Assembly: GCA_019843655.1 (NCBI GenBank)
Contig: JACDQD010000009.1
Span: forward strand, 4,239,204 to 4,303,203
DNA: 64,000 nt
Reading direction: 5' to 3'
From: Lethocerus indicus
Lineage: Eukaryota; Arthropoda; Insecta; Hemiptera; Belostomatidae
The position numbers were made by a program, and so were the translations under genes. The notes under the pieces were generated by a model that worked only from the letters and a program-made list of their open reading frames with translations, was not told the origin of the DNA and ran no database searches. Shown here one piece after another: positions 24,138 to 35,806 of the stretch (position 1 is its first letter; each line of letters opens with the position of its first letter).

Positions 24138-26121
24138 TTTTTCTCATGCATGCACGATTGTAATTACCTCGCGCCTCGCGCGATATCATTTATCTCAGTT
24201 GAACTGAGGAGCTGAAATAGGATATCGGGTAGCGGCAGTTGGGAAACCGATGTCGGTTCTCACGCAGCGAGGACTGCTCAGGAGCTTTTGTTTTTCAAAC
24301 AATCCCCCGCCGTTAAGAGCCGGGGCCGCCCTGGGGTAACCCGAGAACGTCGTAGGCGGAGCCCACTACTACCGCGGATGCTTTTTCCCCGTGTTGGAAT
24401 CTTCCCTCTTCCTTTTTGTCGGTGTACCTGGAACAACGGTTCCGAAATCCAATACGCCGGTCTTTCATCAGACGTCAGAACTCCTATGAAGATAAGGATG
24501 GAAGCGCTATTCACGCCTGGATATATACGAAGGAACAAAACCAGTTGTTACTGCTTCGCCTCTAATATGAATTGTATATTCGTCGCCCTCCTCGTAAATT
24601 CAACACACTTTATAGTCCGTAACTGAATACGTTCTAGTCTGAGCTACATGTTCCCAAGAGTAGAGTTTAGGCCAGGACTCTCTCAAAAATAAAAAAATCA
24701 ACGCATTGTCGGTTTGCTCGAACCCTGGTTTAATTTTACATTGCGTTTCATCTTCCGGCGAAAAAACGAATATTTCTTCATCTCTCCCGGACGCGCTTTC
24801 CTCAACAATATTTTCAGCTTTCCTACGCTTTCTTTTGTTTGAAGGCGAAGTATTGGAATTTTCAAAGCCTCCCACTTTCAAGGCATGGAGAATTAAAGGA
24901 GCTTGTAATTACGATTTTTTTCGTACAAATATCGATTTGTTGAAATTTTCGATTCTTTAAGGACGCAGATTCTCCTTCGGTCTGCCCGGACCCGGACCGC
25001 GTAACTGAGATCGGATCGACCAACGCGCGTAGCAAAAACGGAAAATCGTTACTCAGCCTCGGACCGGAGAGGGGTTGTTTGGACGTGTAAAAAAAAACTT
25101 AAGTGGATGCAAATTACAATGCACGTTGTACACGTGTAATTTAAGCCGGCTTGAGGCCATACAATCTAGGGGGCCCGGCCTTGGTCTACCTGTCGGCCTA
25201 CCTCCACCCCCTTTTCGTTTCATTGAGATTATATCTGAAGTTTGGGAGTGTCCGGAGTTTGTAAGGGAAGATATTGTTACTTTTGTTTCGCCTGTGGGAA
25301 ATAATTTTGCAGGAGGAGGGCTGCCGGTCCATTGGCGCTATGCGCCCCACTGCACTGCGGCCCCCCGCCGCATTGTCCTAGATTGGACCGACCGCGGAGT
25401 TTTGCCAGATACAAGCTCGTTCTACGGGTTGTTCCCGTCTTATTACTCGATTAATAAATCGAGTTTTATATAATGCAGAATGAATTAATTGGATGAGCGA
25501 AGTAAAGAATAAATTATCCCACAATAGAAGATTATGACTTGGGAGCAAAACGGCAAGAGAATTACATTTTGTACGGGTAATGTATTGGATTATACTATAT
25601 AATAAAAATATATATAAACTACGGAATAAAGTATATAGAAATATTGAAGATATTGAGTTCATAATATTAGGCGTAAAAACAGGTTTCTTCTTAACCTATG
25701 CTGCTATTCGCGTTTGGCGAGATTGAGATCTGTGTACGGGTTCTGAGCTCTGTCTTCCCGTTGAAAATTGTTACTTACATCTCTCATTGTTCCTTTTCGT
25801 CCGCGCGGAACCGTACAAGGGTTTACCGCTAGTCCGACTTCTTGTTGTCTTCCTACTGTACGGTTCGTTTCGCGTTCGTCCATTGTCTCTGACCCCAGCG
25901 GATTCTCACCGGCGGGGTGAGTCTCGATTTTAGAGCCACCCCCTCGAACCCGGTTCTTCATCGTGATCCCTTTAAACGAACTAGGTAAAAATATTAACCT
26001 GGTTAGCCATTTAAGGAATTTGTGCGAGCGAATCGGCCCTAAGATAGGCGGGTTCCGTACCGTCGCCAGAAGAACTCTGTTCTGACGAGGGTTCCCAATT
26101 ATAAAACGGGACAATTCGTCC

Positions 26122-26140
26122 GACAGCGTACGACGCTGTC
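26122..26140. repeat. perfect hairpin, 8-bp stem and 3-nt loop
   Basis: GACAGCGT (26122-26129) and its exact complement ACGCTGTC (26133-26140) surround the loop ACG. Neither a T-run terminator nor an miRNA-length arm follows, so this is a local structure only. Confidence 0.7.
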
Positions 26141-26731
26141 CTTTGTGGAAGCAATTTAAACAGAGTGAATTAATAAGGATGCCTGGGCTGGACAGGAATC
26201 GTGACTGGACAATGTCTTTATCCGGAAGGACGATAAAGCCCTATCCCCTTTCAGCCTAAGCCGTTTTCAGGGACCCACTTTAAGCTCCGCACCATTCAGC
26301 GCCGATAAATAAAGGATACGGATGTGAGGAGGAACCATTATCCCGTCGGATGTCTGGGCTATGCGTTAACGAACGCCTTGATGGAGGCGGGGATTAAATT
26401 TTTAAAACTAAATGGGGTTTAAAACGCACGACACACTCAAGTGCGTCGCTAAATGTGACCGGAAAGTGGTTGAAACAGATTTATGCTTTGTCCATTTCCG
26501 TCATTCTACTGTTAATATATTTTGTCATCATTGTTGTAGCGGTTATATGTTTTTTAACACATTGCAAGAATATTCTATATTACAATTTGATCTTATATAA
26601 AATGTTATCTCTTCAACGTGAATTGCACTATAATATTAACTGCACTATTATTAACCAACGTCGGAGTGGCCTTTCCCAAATAAAAGTGAAAGCTCCTTTT
26701 GTTGAAAAATGAAACCTCCGATAAAAAATTC

Positions 26732-26750
26732 CGTCCGCGATACGCGGACG
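26732..26750. repeat. perfect hairpin, 8-bp stem and 3-nt loop
   Basis: CGTCCGCG (26732-26739) and CGCGGACG (26743-26750) pair exactly around the loop ATA. It is the second hairpin of the same geometry within about 600 bp. The GC-rich stem stands out from AT-rich surroundings. Confidence 0.7.
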
Positions 26751-27060
26751 AAGTCAGCCAACTGCTTAATATCTGCTTTACGCGCAACAATGCTGTAATT
26801 TGCCCCCCTTTTCGTGCCCCTTAATCAAGAACTCTCACAATTTATTATATTTTTTCTTCAGGAAGGCGTCTCGAAGGATCTAGATGAAAATTCTCTGTAC
26901 TCGGACTCTTGGGAAACTCCCAGAATTGTGGTTTAACTATACAAACGTATTATATACATTCGAGAAAGATATTGGATTCTGACATGATGTTGTTCTGGTA
27001 ACATCATCCCACCCTGGGGCGGACATATTAGGGAACGCAAGAAAGTCATACTCGAAATTT

Positions 27061-27064
<4 letters not shown>

Positions 27065-27110
<46 letters not shown>
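27065..27110 (+). repeat. (TA)23 microsatellite
   Basis: An uninterrupted TA run of 46 bp. It is self-complementary and likely polymorphic in length. Confidence 0.95.
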
Positions 27111-27113
<3 letters not shown>

Positions 27114-29287
27114 CTATTCCAGATATATATGTTTCTTGAAGAGATCAAATTTCAGCCGGAGGAGGGGTTTGGGACGGAGTTGGGATCGATCCCCCATTTC
27201 TGGCCAATTCTTTAACCCTCTGACATGACCTAAAATTTATACTAGATTTATTTCGTTGTGTTTGTCTATGTATATATAGCCAGATAGATAGATACATAAA
27301 TATAAACATATCCCCATCGCATGCAATGTTTTCAGCAATTGAGCGGTTTTTTGGCTAACTTGAACAGTGAGTTTACAGAAACGCCATTATATCTGAAAAC
27401 GGTAGGGAAATATTTTAATATTGATTCAGATTTAAATGTATTGAAGTGAACATTTCGGAATTATATATCGCCGTACAAAAAAAAGTAATTGCACGCGTCC
27501 ATATTGAAAGCAGTTTGAAGATAATGGTTCAAATTCGTGAGCGAAAGTAATCGCTCAATTCGGCCATCCGCCATAATAATAGGCCCACTATCGCCTAGTC
27601 GAGGACTAGTTGGCGCTAAAAGGGCCAATTAATCGAATTGCGAGCGTCTCCTCAACAACAGCCATCGTCGTCGCGACGGAGCCAAATGAAAGTTTTCCGG
27701 GCGCCAGGGAGGATATTGGGGTTTTTAATTACCAGCCTCGAATTTCATTAGGCTAATGAACGGAGCTCATGCGATCGTGAATTATTTATGCTCAGTTATT
27801 TATGCCTAGTTGATTGGACTTACAGATATTGGATACAGAAATGAAAGTGCAAAATGAGCTCCATTTCTCTAGTTTAAGTAAATAAATATCTGCTGTTCGC
27901 TTATGTGTGAATTTAAAAATTTCAAACTCTCGTTCGTTCATGAATTAGCAGCTTCCCGATATAAATCCTTCCATTCAATACTGTCCCATCACTTGTTAGC
28001 TTCCTAAAAACCCTTAGCTTAAGAGGAAATGGCTAGAGTAGGAAGACCATTCCCCGTCAAAAGTATATTTCTATTGTCAAATCGCACTGTCACTAATATA
28101 ATGTTTAAAATTGTTGTAACTTTTAGAGACCCCTGAAAGGGTTGTGTTTTACCGTTTTAGACGTCTTCGTCCGAATAATTCTACGGTAATGTTCAGTTTT
28201 ACAGCGTCGTGAAAATACCGTTCTTCGGGATTTTGACTGCTGCAGGAACTCTCGTAAAAAGAGTACACCAAATGTCAGAAGTTGATGAACACCGGGATTG
28301 CGTTCATTTTCATTGCTCAACACGAGGAAAGGATGTTTGTATTTATTTTTTTGGAGAAATTAAAAGGCCACATTTTCCGGGCGTTTGCCCCATTCGCGGT
28401 GGCGTGATGCGAAGTAACTGTTCCTTCCGGCGAAACCGGTCTTTGACGTCACCCTGTCTTTCGTCTTTGCCTTAAACGTGAAAAGGAAACGCTGCGTTGG
28501 AACAGGCGCGTCATTCATTTTAATCTTCGTGTTCGATACGCCGGAACCGTTTAAAGTCCTCTTCGGTTTTAAATCCAGCGCAGCCAACTGATAAGCCTGA
28601 CTGAAGGTCCTAAATCAGGTTACATTCCTGATAACGCGACTGACAATTTAATTTTAAAATCGCCTTCTTAAGACCAAATCCCAGTTCAATTCTGCGTCGC
28701 TGATGGGATGTTCCCAAAGCATTTTGAAACCCCAAGCCCCTAATTATATAATGAGGGTTAATTAATGAGCCAGCCCAATTTCCTGGATTAGTCAACGGCC
28801 TCAATCTACTCCCCAGTTCGAAAATTCTGATATAACGCGGATTCTTCAATAACCGGTTACAGCGGTCCATAGCACTTCACGATGAAGCGAAAAACAGACG
28901 TGGTGCGTTCGTAAAATAAATTCTGACAATTTCAACCAATCAATTGCTAATTTATCCAGGAATTAAATAATTTGATAATACGCAGTTTCGATACTATCGC
29001 AAGACAAATATTTTTCTTTCTCCTCGTGTCTACCAACGGCAAGAAGTAGTATAATTCAACAGATTGAACTTAGGTTATCAGAAATTTCTGTTTGTTCATC
29101 ATTTTTCAACCTATTTCCTGGAAGACCACACCTAAATTATCGCCGAGTACGATATGAAATATTCGCACAGGCTAAATAACTGTATATTATTACTGTTTCA
29201 CGGTATTTATGTTGAGGCCTGGTGAGGTCAAATATGTATTTTATCACACAACTGGTTACAACTATTAGGTTCCGAATTACAAATATA

Positions 29288-29357
29288 TGACAGGAAAACT
29301 ATCCCGTATTGTGTATTTACGATCATAAAAGTTTTCCTGTTGACCCAAAATTTATGG
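29288..29357 (-). mobile_element. dispersed repeat family A, foldback segment (reverse copy)
   Basis: The reverse complement matches 39310-39378 at roughly 60 of 70 positions by eye, with a 1-nt gap. It has perfect 10-bp arms, ACAGGAAAAC (29290-29299) and GTTTTCCTGT (29331-29340), around a 31-nt loop, so it folds back on itself. The 39-kb copy keeps the arms imperfectly. Together they suggest part of a foldback or miniature element. Confidence 0.65.
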
Positions 29358-29801
29358 AAAAAAGTTTATTTTTAGTAATTCAGTTAATCGGTGTAAGTGC
29401 ATCTAAAGATCTTTAGTTGAGTACAATTTTCATCGATTCTGCTTCCAGAAAATCCTGCCACACGATATCCTCGCTACCTGATTAAGGGCAGGAGTTGGAT
29501 TTACTATCGTTGGGTTGCTTCTCCCTTTAAGAGTCCAGTGACCGAAATCGTGGGCCACTGTCACTAGATATTATAAAGTATTGTAGCAATGACTGTAAAT
29601 AAATAAAACGAAATCACAGGAAGGCGGAAAAGAGCTTACGTTGGAGATAATTCGGATGATCCGAACAACCTCGGTATTTTTTCCTCCAACGTTTGTTCAC
29701 CTTCAAGGTTATACCGTGATAGGGATGTTTCCTTTGTCTACGGCGGTTAGGTGTTTCTTCACGCCTGTGTTACTTACCTTAGCGCGCCGCTTCAGGTGTT
29801 G

Positions 29802-29829
29802 CTTCACCCGGGTTATAACCCTGGTGAAG
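29802..29829. repeat. 28-bp near-perfect palindrome
   Basis: Outer arms CTTCACCC and TGGTGAAG flank a perfect 12-bp core GGGTTATAACCC at 29810-29821. Only one symmetric base pair is mismatched over 28 bp. It could be a dimer-binding site or a cruciform, but no matching factor is recognised. Confidence 0.7.
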
Positions 29830-30290
29830 TGAGAGAGAGCCGGCCTATCTTCGATCCGAGCGAAGGCAAACCGCCCGTCCTTGCACAACCCGCGGCCCCC
29901 TTCCAATCCCGGGATTATTCCCTTTTCGATCCATTTGTCACCCCAGCACAACGCAACACTTTGTATCTGGACGCTGCGCTGAGGGACAGAAACAGGTTCG
30001 CAACATCCAAGTCACGAGAGCTTTCAAAGTAATGACCAACTTCTAGGAAATCGGAAGGAAAGTTCGTGTGGAAAAACATTCTAAAAATCTATACGTTATG
30101 TTTTGCCATCCGTTCGAAGTAAATGTTCGAATTTTAATATTCGAATAACTAGACCTACCTTGTAATAAAAAGCGACCGTTGGAGGAGTGAACCCCTACGC
30201 ACCAAGTAGTGTAATTTACCAAACAATTATATCTTATGGCTTCCCCATTTCATCGTGATAAATTTGGACAGACATACTGTCCAATCTTTA

Positions 30291-30412
30291 GAAATTTCCC
30301 TCTGAATACAATTGTTATCTTGAATATGGTTAGGTCGTTCAGTGATTTCAACTCTTGTCAGTAATTTTTATCGCATTTAAACTGTTTGGCTTTATGCAGT
30401 AAGCAGTAGCGA
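30291..30412 (+). repeat. local duplication, unit 1
   Basis: This unit resembles 30560-30690. Shared blocks in the same order are GAAA-CTC-GA, GATATGGTT/AATATGGTT, and TTTATCGCATTTA-ACTGTT-GGCTT. The spacing is roughly 270-280 bp and divergence is considerable, so it is an old tandem duplication or two copies of a repeat. Confidence 0.5.
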
Positions 30413-30559
30413 GTTTTTCCATATTACGTCATTATGACAACATTTTGTACAATATTAGATTTGTGACGGAATTAACTTCACTAAAAAACTGACCTAATAA
30501 GTATTTGATGCAGTCAGTTGGGATTGTATCCGTTAAAAATATTTTTTATATATTTTTAG

Positions 30560-30690
30560 AAACATCTCTCCGAGAATTATCGCAATTTTGGATATGGTTG
30601 TAGCAATTTTGGAAGGGAGACTCTTACTGTTGGCTTGGATTTTTAAAGTTTATCGCATTTACACTGTTCGGCTTAGAGCGGTGGCCAGTA
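30560..30690 (+). repeat. local duplication, unit 2
   Basis: Partner of the unit at 30291-30412. The best shared block is TTTATCGCATTTACACTGTT (30649-30668), against the same block with two or fewer changes upstream. No coding sense is visible in either unit. Confidence 0.5.
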
Positions 30691-33600
30691 CTGGTTGGCT
30701 GCGGTCGTTAAGATAGCAGAAGCCGTTGAGTTTCCTGATATGCGGTGGACTTACCCTTCGTTTTGTGGCCACTAAAAGCAAAGTACCGACATGTGGCATT
30801 CGTGTATTTCCCCCTCACCCCACCCCCCTCCATTGGGGTTTAACTATTGATCGATAATCTCTTTTTTCGATTTTCGTGCAAAATTTAAACCGTGCGGAGT
30901 GTGGAATTGTTGAACTCGTCGGCCGACATCGGGTCCGGCTCCGCGTGTCTGTCCGTGACCGCGGCTAATAATTGCTTTCAGCATTTATCGCATACTCCAT
31001 AAACCGCCCTACTGCATTACATTACCGCCGACTTCGCGTGTAACGGCCCCTTCCATTTGAATAATTTCAGTTCTGAACTTCCAAGTTATACATCTACTGT
31101 GTTCTTTAGTTTCCTAGTTTGAATTGAATCCGATCGAAGTTGATACTCGCCGCGATTTCAGTATCTCGGAAATACCAAATTATATCCTGTTATCCGTCAT
31201 TCAAATCATTCATTTATTGTGGCATAAATGAAAATCAATTTATTTAAATTTTTTATATCGGGTATATTTCCTCATATATAACGCCCCTGTGTTTGGATAC
31301 GATTAGAGCACACGTTTAATAAAATAATAATTAATTTCAATCGGATACGATAAACGTACTTGGGGCTGTAATATTGTCAACGCTGGGAAAAAAATGAACA
31401 GCAACATTATTTCCTTGCAGAACACACAGATATCTTGGTTCAAGATAAGAATTATTCACAGTTCAGCGAGACACTCGTTAATACCAAGAATGAGCTATTC
31501 AAATTTAAAGGAAACCCTATTTAGAATTAGAAATACGTTGAAAATCTTGATGAAAATCGAATTAATTAAGACCTACAGTAACAGTACTGTCAGAAGCCAC
31601 AAAGGCAAAAAACACTTTTGAAATATTTTTTTAAATTGCTTTTCCGTTCAGATTTTTAAATCCCCATTTCTACCAAAGGAGAAACTGGGTGAAAATCTTA
31701 GCCTGCGGACAAGATGAAAACGTTTGTCACGCCTGCCGTGTAGATAAAATGGCGTTCAACAGTGCGGAAAGTTCGTTTGGGCCCGAGGGTGGCAAGAAGC
31801 CGGATAACGGTCCATTCCCGGGACCCCGAGTATCTCATTTCGCCGACACCCCCCCCCCTGCCCCCTTGTTTTATGGCCCGAACAAGAGGACCCTGCCCTC
31901 CGGCAAACCTGCGTCACGAGTTATTCCCCCTTCAGATTGGAGCCGTCACTGTGGCCCGAGAGCCGTTTCCAAGCGGGGGCAACTCCCGACAGTGACCAGA
32001 TTGAAACTAATTTCAGTGCGTCCCAATCGGTAAAACAATGAGCAGGCCAATAAATAAAAAGTTTACCGGGTAAGACACAAGTTTTCCGGGTTGAGGAGAA
32101 AGCTTTGAAGGGGGCGAGCGATAGAAATAATGAAAATTGAAACGACCCGGAGGCGACTGGCTGGCGGCTAAATGGAAATTAGTTTTCTCCCGAGTCGCGA
32201 ATAAACCTTACCATATTTGTACGCCTGCATTTAAGGAAGTAATGTTTTAGTCGAATGGCAATGTGCCCGATGACTGTATCAATTATGAAAATTTCGCTCT
32301 CCAGATTTTACTTTCTTTCGTACGACGTATACGTATTTATTCACCGTAAATAATAAAGTACTAAACGTAATGGTATGCATATTACGTACATGCATCTGTC
32401 GTTATTTGTTCAAATATTTCTTAAAAAAATATATGTTTTGGATAAGTAAACTTTTATAACAGAAAAGGATTTATAGCAGTGCACATATATTCATATTTCA
32501 TCATTATTTGTGCCCAGTCTTTGTTTTCTTATTATTTATTTTATAGTATTATAAAACAGTTTTCACACCATGTTGGGCGTGATTTCTCGGCAAGTGATGG
32601 GTGACTAACTGTTGGAGCCTCGTTCGCTCTCCCGTTAATGGAACCATGTTGCAGTTGGAACGGAGGAGTGAAAGTCCTCGGGCAATATTTCGCCCGACCT
32701 ATTCGGGAAAATAATAAACGTCGACGAATATTGTGCCGCGCTCCGTATCCCCTAACCGAGAGTCTTTAGGGGTGACAGGCCATGAGAGAACGGCCGACCT
32801 GAATTAGGCCTCAAGGAATACCTGTTTTTCGCACTAGTCCAGCCTTCACTCGATTCGTTCGACCTTCTCGGCCGACAGAGACCAATTCGATTATCGCGCT
32901 CTATTAATTATACATGCTCCACGTCTCATGAATGTTCATAGAGGCGGGTTGGACAGGATGTCTGGAAACGGGCGCGTCCATTTTCGTCCGAATTCGCCAG
33001 TTTCGAAAATCACCGTCCATTCGAGCGAACGTCGGAAAAGAGTGGACCGATTCCCGAAATTCCGTTCTCGAGTGTTTTAAAGATAGACGCGTTTGTGCGC
33101 CGCCTGAAATGCTCCACGGTAAACATTTATTGAAACGACAAACAGTCGGTGTTTTCTTCTTCTGACGCGGGGGTAAAGAGTGCCGCCGTTGAAGAATCCG
33201 TACAACGCGAAACCATAACCTAATGTAAAGTAAACTATGTATTAAGAATGTATAAACAACGTATTAATTATTTTAAATACGGATTATTTTTTGCAAAAAT
33301 TAGATCAAAATCGGGAGACCAATGTTTTGAATCATTTTGGCAAATAGTTATATGGCACGTATTTAATTATGAAAATTAAATTGAAATTTCACAATTTCAC
33401 GTCATTGTGAAAAAATATTCATGTATAAGTGTTATTTATAATTTTGGGGTATTCCAAAGCATCGTAGCCCGAATTGTCACAGTATACAAGAATTTAAATA
33501 AAATGTCTTATTATTGTGAATTGTTTATTTTATATTCACGGTTTAGAGAATTCCCAGTAAACCGGTATTGTATTGAAAATTTAACCAGATTATCGGTAAT

Positions 33601-35103
33601 AGAGAAAGTTGGTGAATTGACAATTGCCAAGTGTGTGGGTGTGAATGGACAGGTACCCGCTGTCCGACCCTTTGTCCAAGGGTCTACTAAGCGGTCGCGG
33701 TCGGTACCGATAAGGGTTCGCCCTTAAGTGAACCCGGGCTAACCCGGGCAAAGTTCCTCTTCCACGGGTAAGCCGCTATGCGAAATGGGTCATCAGTAAG
33801 TTCGAACAGCGGCCGGGAAAGGCGCGCGAGAGAAACGCCCGCACATCGATTAACGCTGCAGGCAAATGGGGAAATTGTGGAAACGCCAAACAGGTCCTGG
33901 TATCGTTGTCGGTCTTATGTGTGTTCTCTTTCGTAAAAACAAAGAATAAACTCTAACAAATAAAGAATAACATCGTGCCACAGAATGTTTCGTGTCTGCC
34001 AAATATCATGCTTTCTCATACTTATAATACTTAGAGGGGGATCAGCGCAAAAATATCAGCAGTGTTACTTAGGAATGCGGTGCATTTTTATCCGGAATAA
34101 ACACATGTTCTTAATACTGACTGTAAGGGGCGTTCTGTATAGCTATGGACAGGAATGTGGAAAACAACTCTTTACTACAGTAAAAAGACTCGCATATGAT
34201 TGCGAGGCATTTCGATCTTTATTGAGAGCTGGATGTATTAAAGACGGGTCCAGTTTTATCAGCTTTAGTTATAGATATGTACTGTGTTGTGTCTGTTTAG
34301 TTTGGAACTCAAAATTTCGATATTGTTCAGAGGCGTTGTGATGGTTTGGGTAGGGGGGTGGGTGGGAAGCGGTTACTGAAAAAAGGCCCTTGACACCTCA
34401 TTGAATTTGACACGCTTCCATTATGTTGAGTGGCGAGGCGGGGCCCCTCCTTCATCTTCCCGAATACAATACAAGTTACAAGTTGTCTGATCTCTTGTTT
34501 TAAAGTTGTTCAAGCCCCCTCCACCCCGTACTTTGGGGAAAAAATTACCCTCGTATGGTTAAACAAATAAAAAGGATAACTCACCCCATTGGAGAGGTGC
34601 TACTTTATGCAACCGTGCAATATTTTATCCACAGGAAATGTTGATATATTCCCGTACCATAAGATTGTAACACTAACATATTAGCCCTTTTAGAACCTAA
34701 ATTAAAATTGGGTACGTATAGAAACATATAGAAACGACATTACAAATTGCTACTAAAACTCCTCGTTAATAGATCACTTCATTTGTTGTGCAATTTATGT
34801 TTCTCTATATCTGGAAAAATGTTAACCTGTATGACTCGGGCCATATCTTAGTGTCGATAAAAGTTATGTAACAGAAATTCAGAATCCTGTAAACCCGTCT
34901 ACTTCAGGCAGTGTAGGTATTAATATATTTCGGCGTTAATGCCCTCGTCGCTTTTGTATTCTCTGTCTTATAAATGCTGTATCACTCCTGTCGCAATTGC
35001 CTTTTTCTTCATTGCGTTTCTGTGTCCCGGCGTTTACACCGAATTTATTGCTACTGTTAGAACCCTCCGCTCTTTTGAACTGTGCCCAATACTAAAGGCA
35101 TCA

Positions 35104-35119
35104 CTCTCTCTCTCTCTCT
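35104..35119 (+). repeat. (CT)8 microsatellite
   Basis: Eight CT dinucleotides. On the other strand this is a GA run. Confidence 0.9.
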
Positions 35120-35641
35120 ACAAGCGTCCATTAGGAAATAATACGGCCTCCGTGTGATTAATCCGAGCGTACGAAAGCCGCGGCCGACAGGTGTCATAAC
35201 GGTCGCGTACCGAATCCCGTAGTCACCGACAGTAGGCTACATCATACATATATGGTCGAGACTGGCTTCCCCGACGGGGGCCTGGTTCATGTCCAGGAAA
35301 AGGGGAAGAGGAATGGGGAATGGAGTGGGGGAGGGCGCCCACTTAAAAATCCCCAACATTGGCCATTCCCGGATAGTTTGAAATGTCTATTTTTAAATCG
35401 AGATTCGTTCGGGCCCCGGGGTGTTTGGCCCTTAGATAAATTGACGCCCGCCCCGACCTTGGTGCCCTCTGACTCCATTCTATAAGGGCCCGTCTGGATA
35501 AGCCTAGTGAATTTATAGACCGCTATTATTTAATAGCCGCGATAATTTAGTACCGTAGAAATAATATTTGAAATCGTACGAAAAACTATTTAAAGCTGAA
35601 GATTAGAACTATTATGAGCATAAAACAACTATATTGCCGTG

Positions 35642-35668
35642 TAATTATATTAAATAATAATATAATTA
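35642..35668. repeat. AT-only inverted repeat, 11-bp arms
   Basis: TAATTATATTA (35642-35652) and TAATATAATTA (35658-35668) pair exactly around a 5-nt AT loop. Low-complexity AT sequence makes chance origin plausible. Confidence 0.65.
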
Positions 35669-35773
35669 TAGATATAGTATAGACGAAGAGTCGCGCGGAG
35701 TAACCAAGGATGAACAGGAAATTACACACATAAAAAACAAACTGTCAGGAAAGGAGCTCTAACAAAAGACATA

Positions 35774-35806
35774 ACCAGCGAGAGGAGACAAAACAACGCG
35801 AAATTT
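35774..35806 (+). mobile_element. dispersed repeat family A, short 3' block
   Basis: ACCAGCGAGAGGAGACA, followed by an A/C-rich piece and CGAAATTTA, matches 39380-39415 and 44288-44323. Upstream, CTGTCAGGAAA near 35742 may be a remnant of the foldback arm. It is probably a truncated copy. Confidence 0.5.

Noticed and set aside
25704..26114. 136-codon open frame on the - strand
   Set aside because: No recognisable motif. Several frames of 110-136 codons occur on both strands, so length alone is not evidence.
29768..29785. AAG|GTAAGT on the - strand
   Set aside because: No pyrimidine tract precedes it on that strand, and it is antisense to Unc-76.
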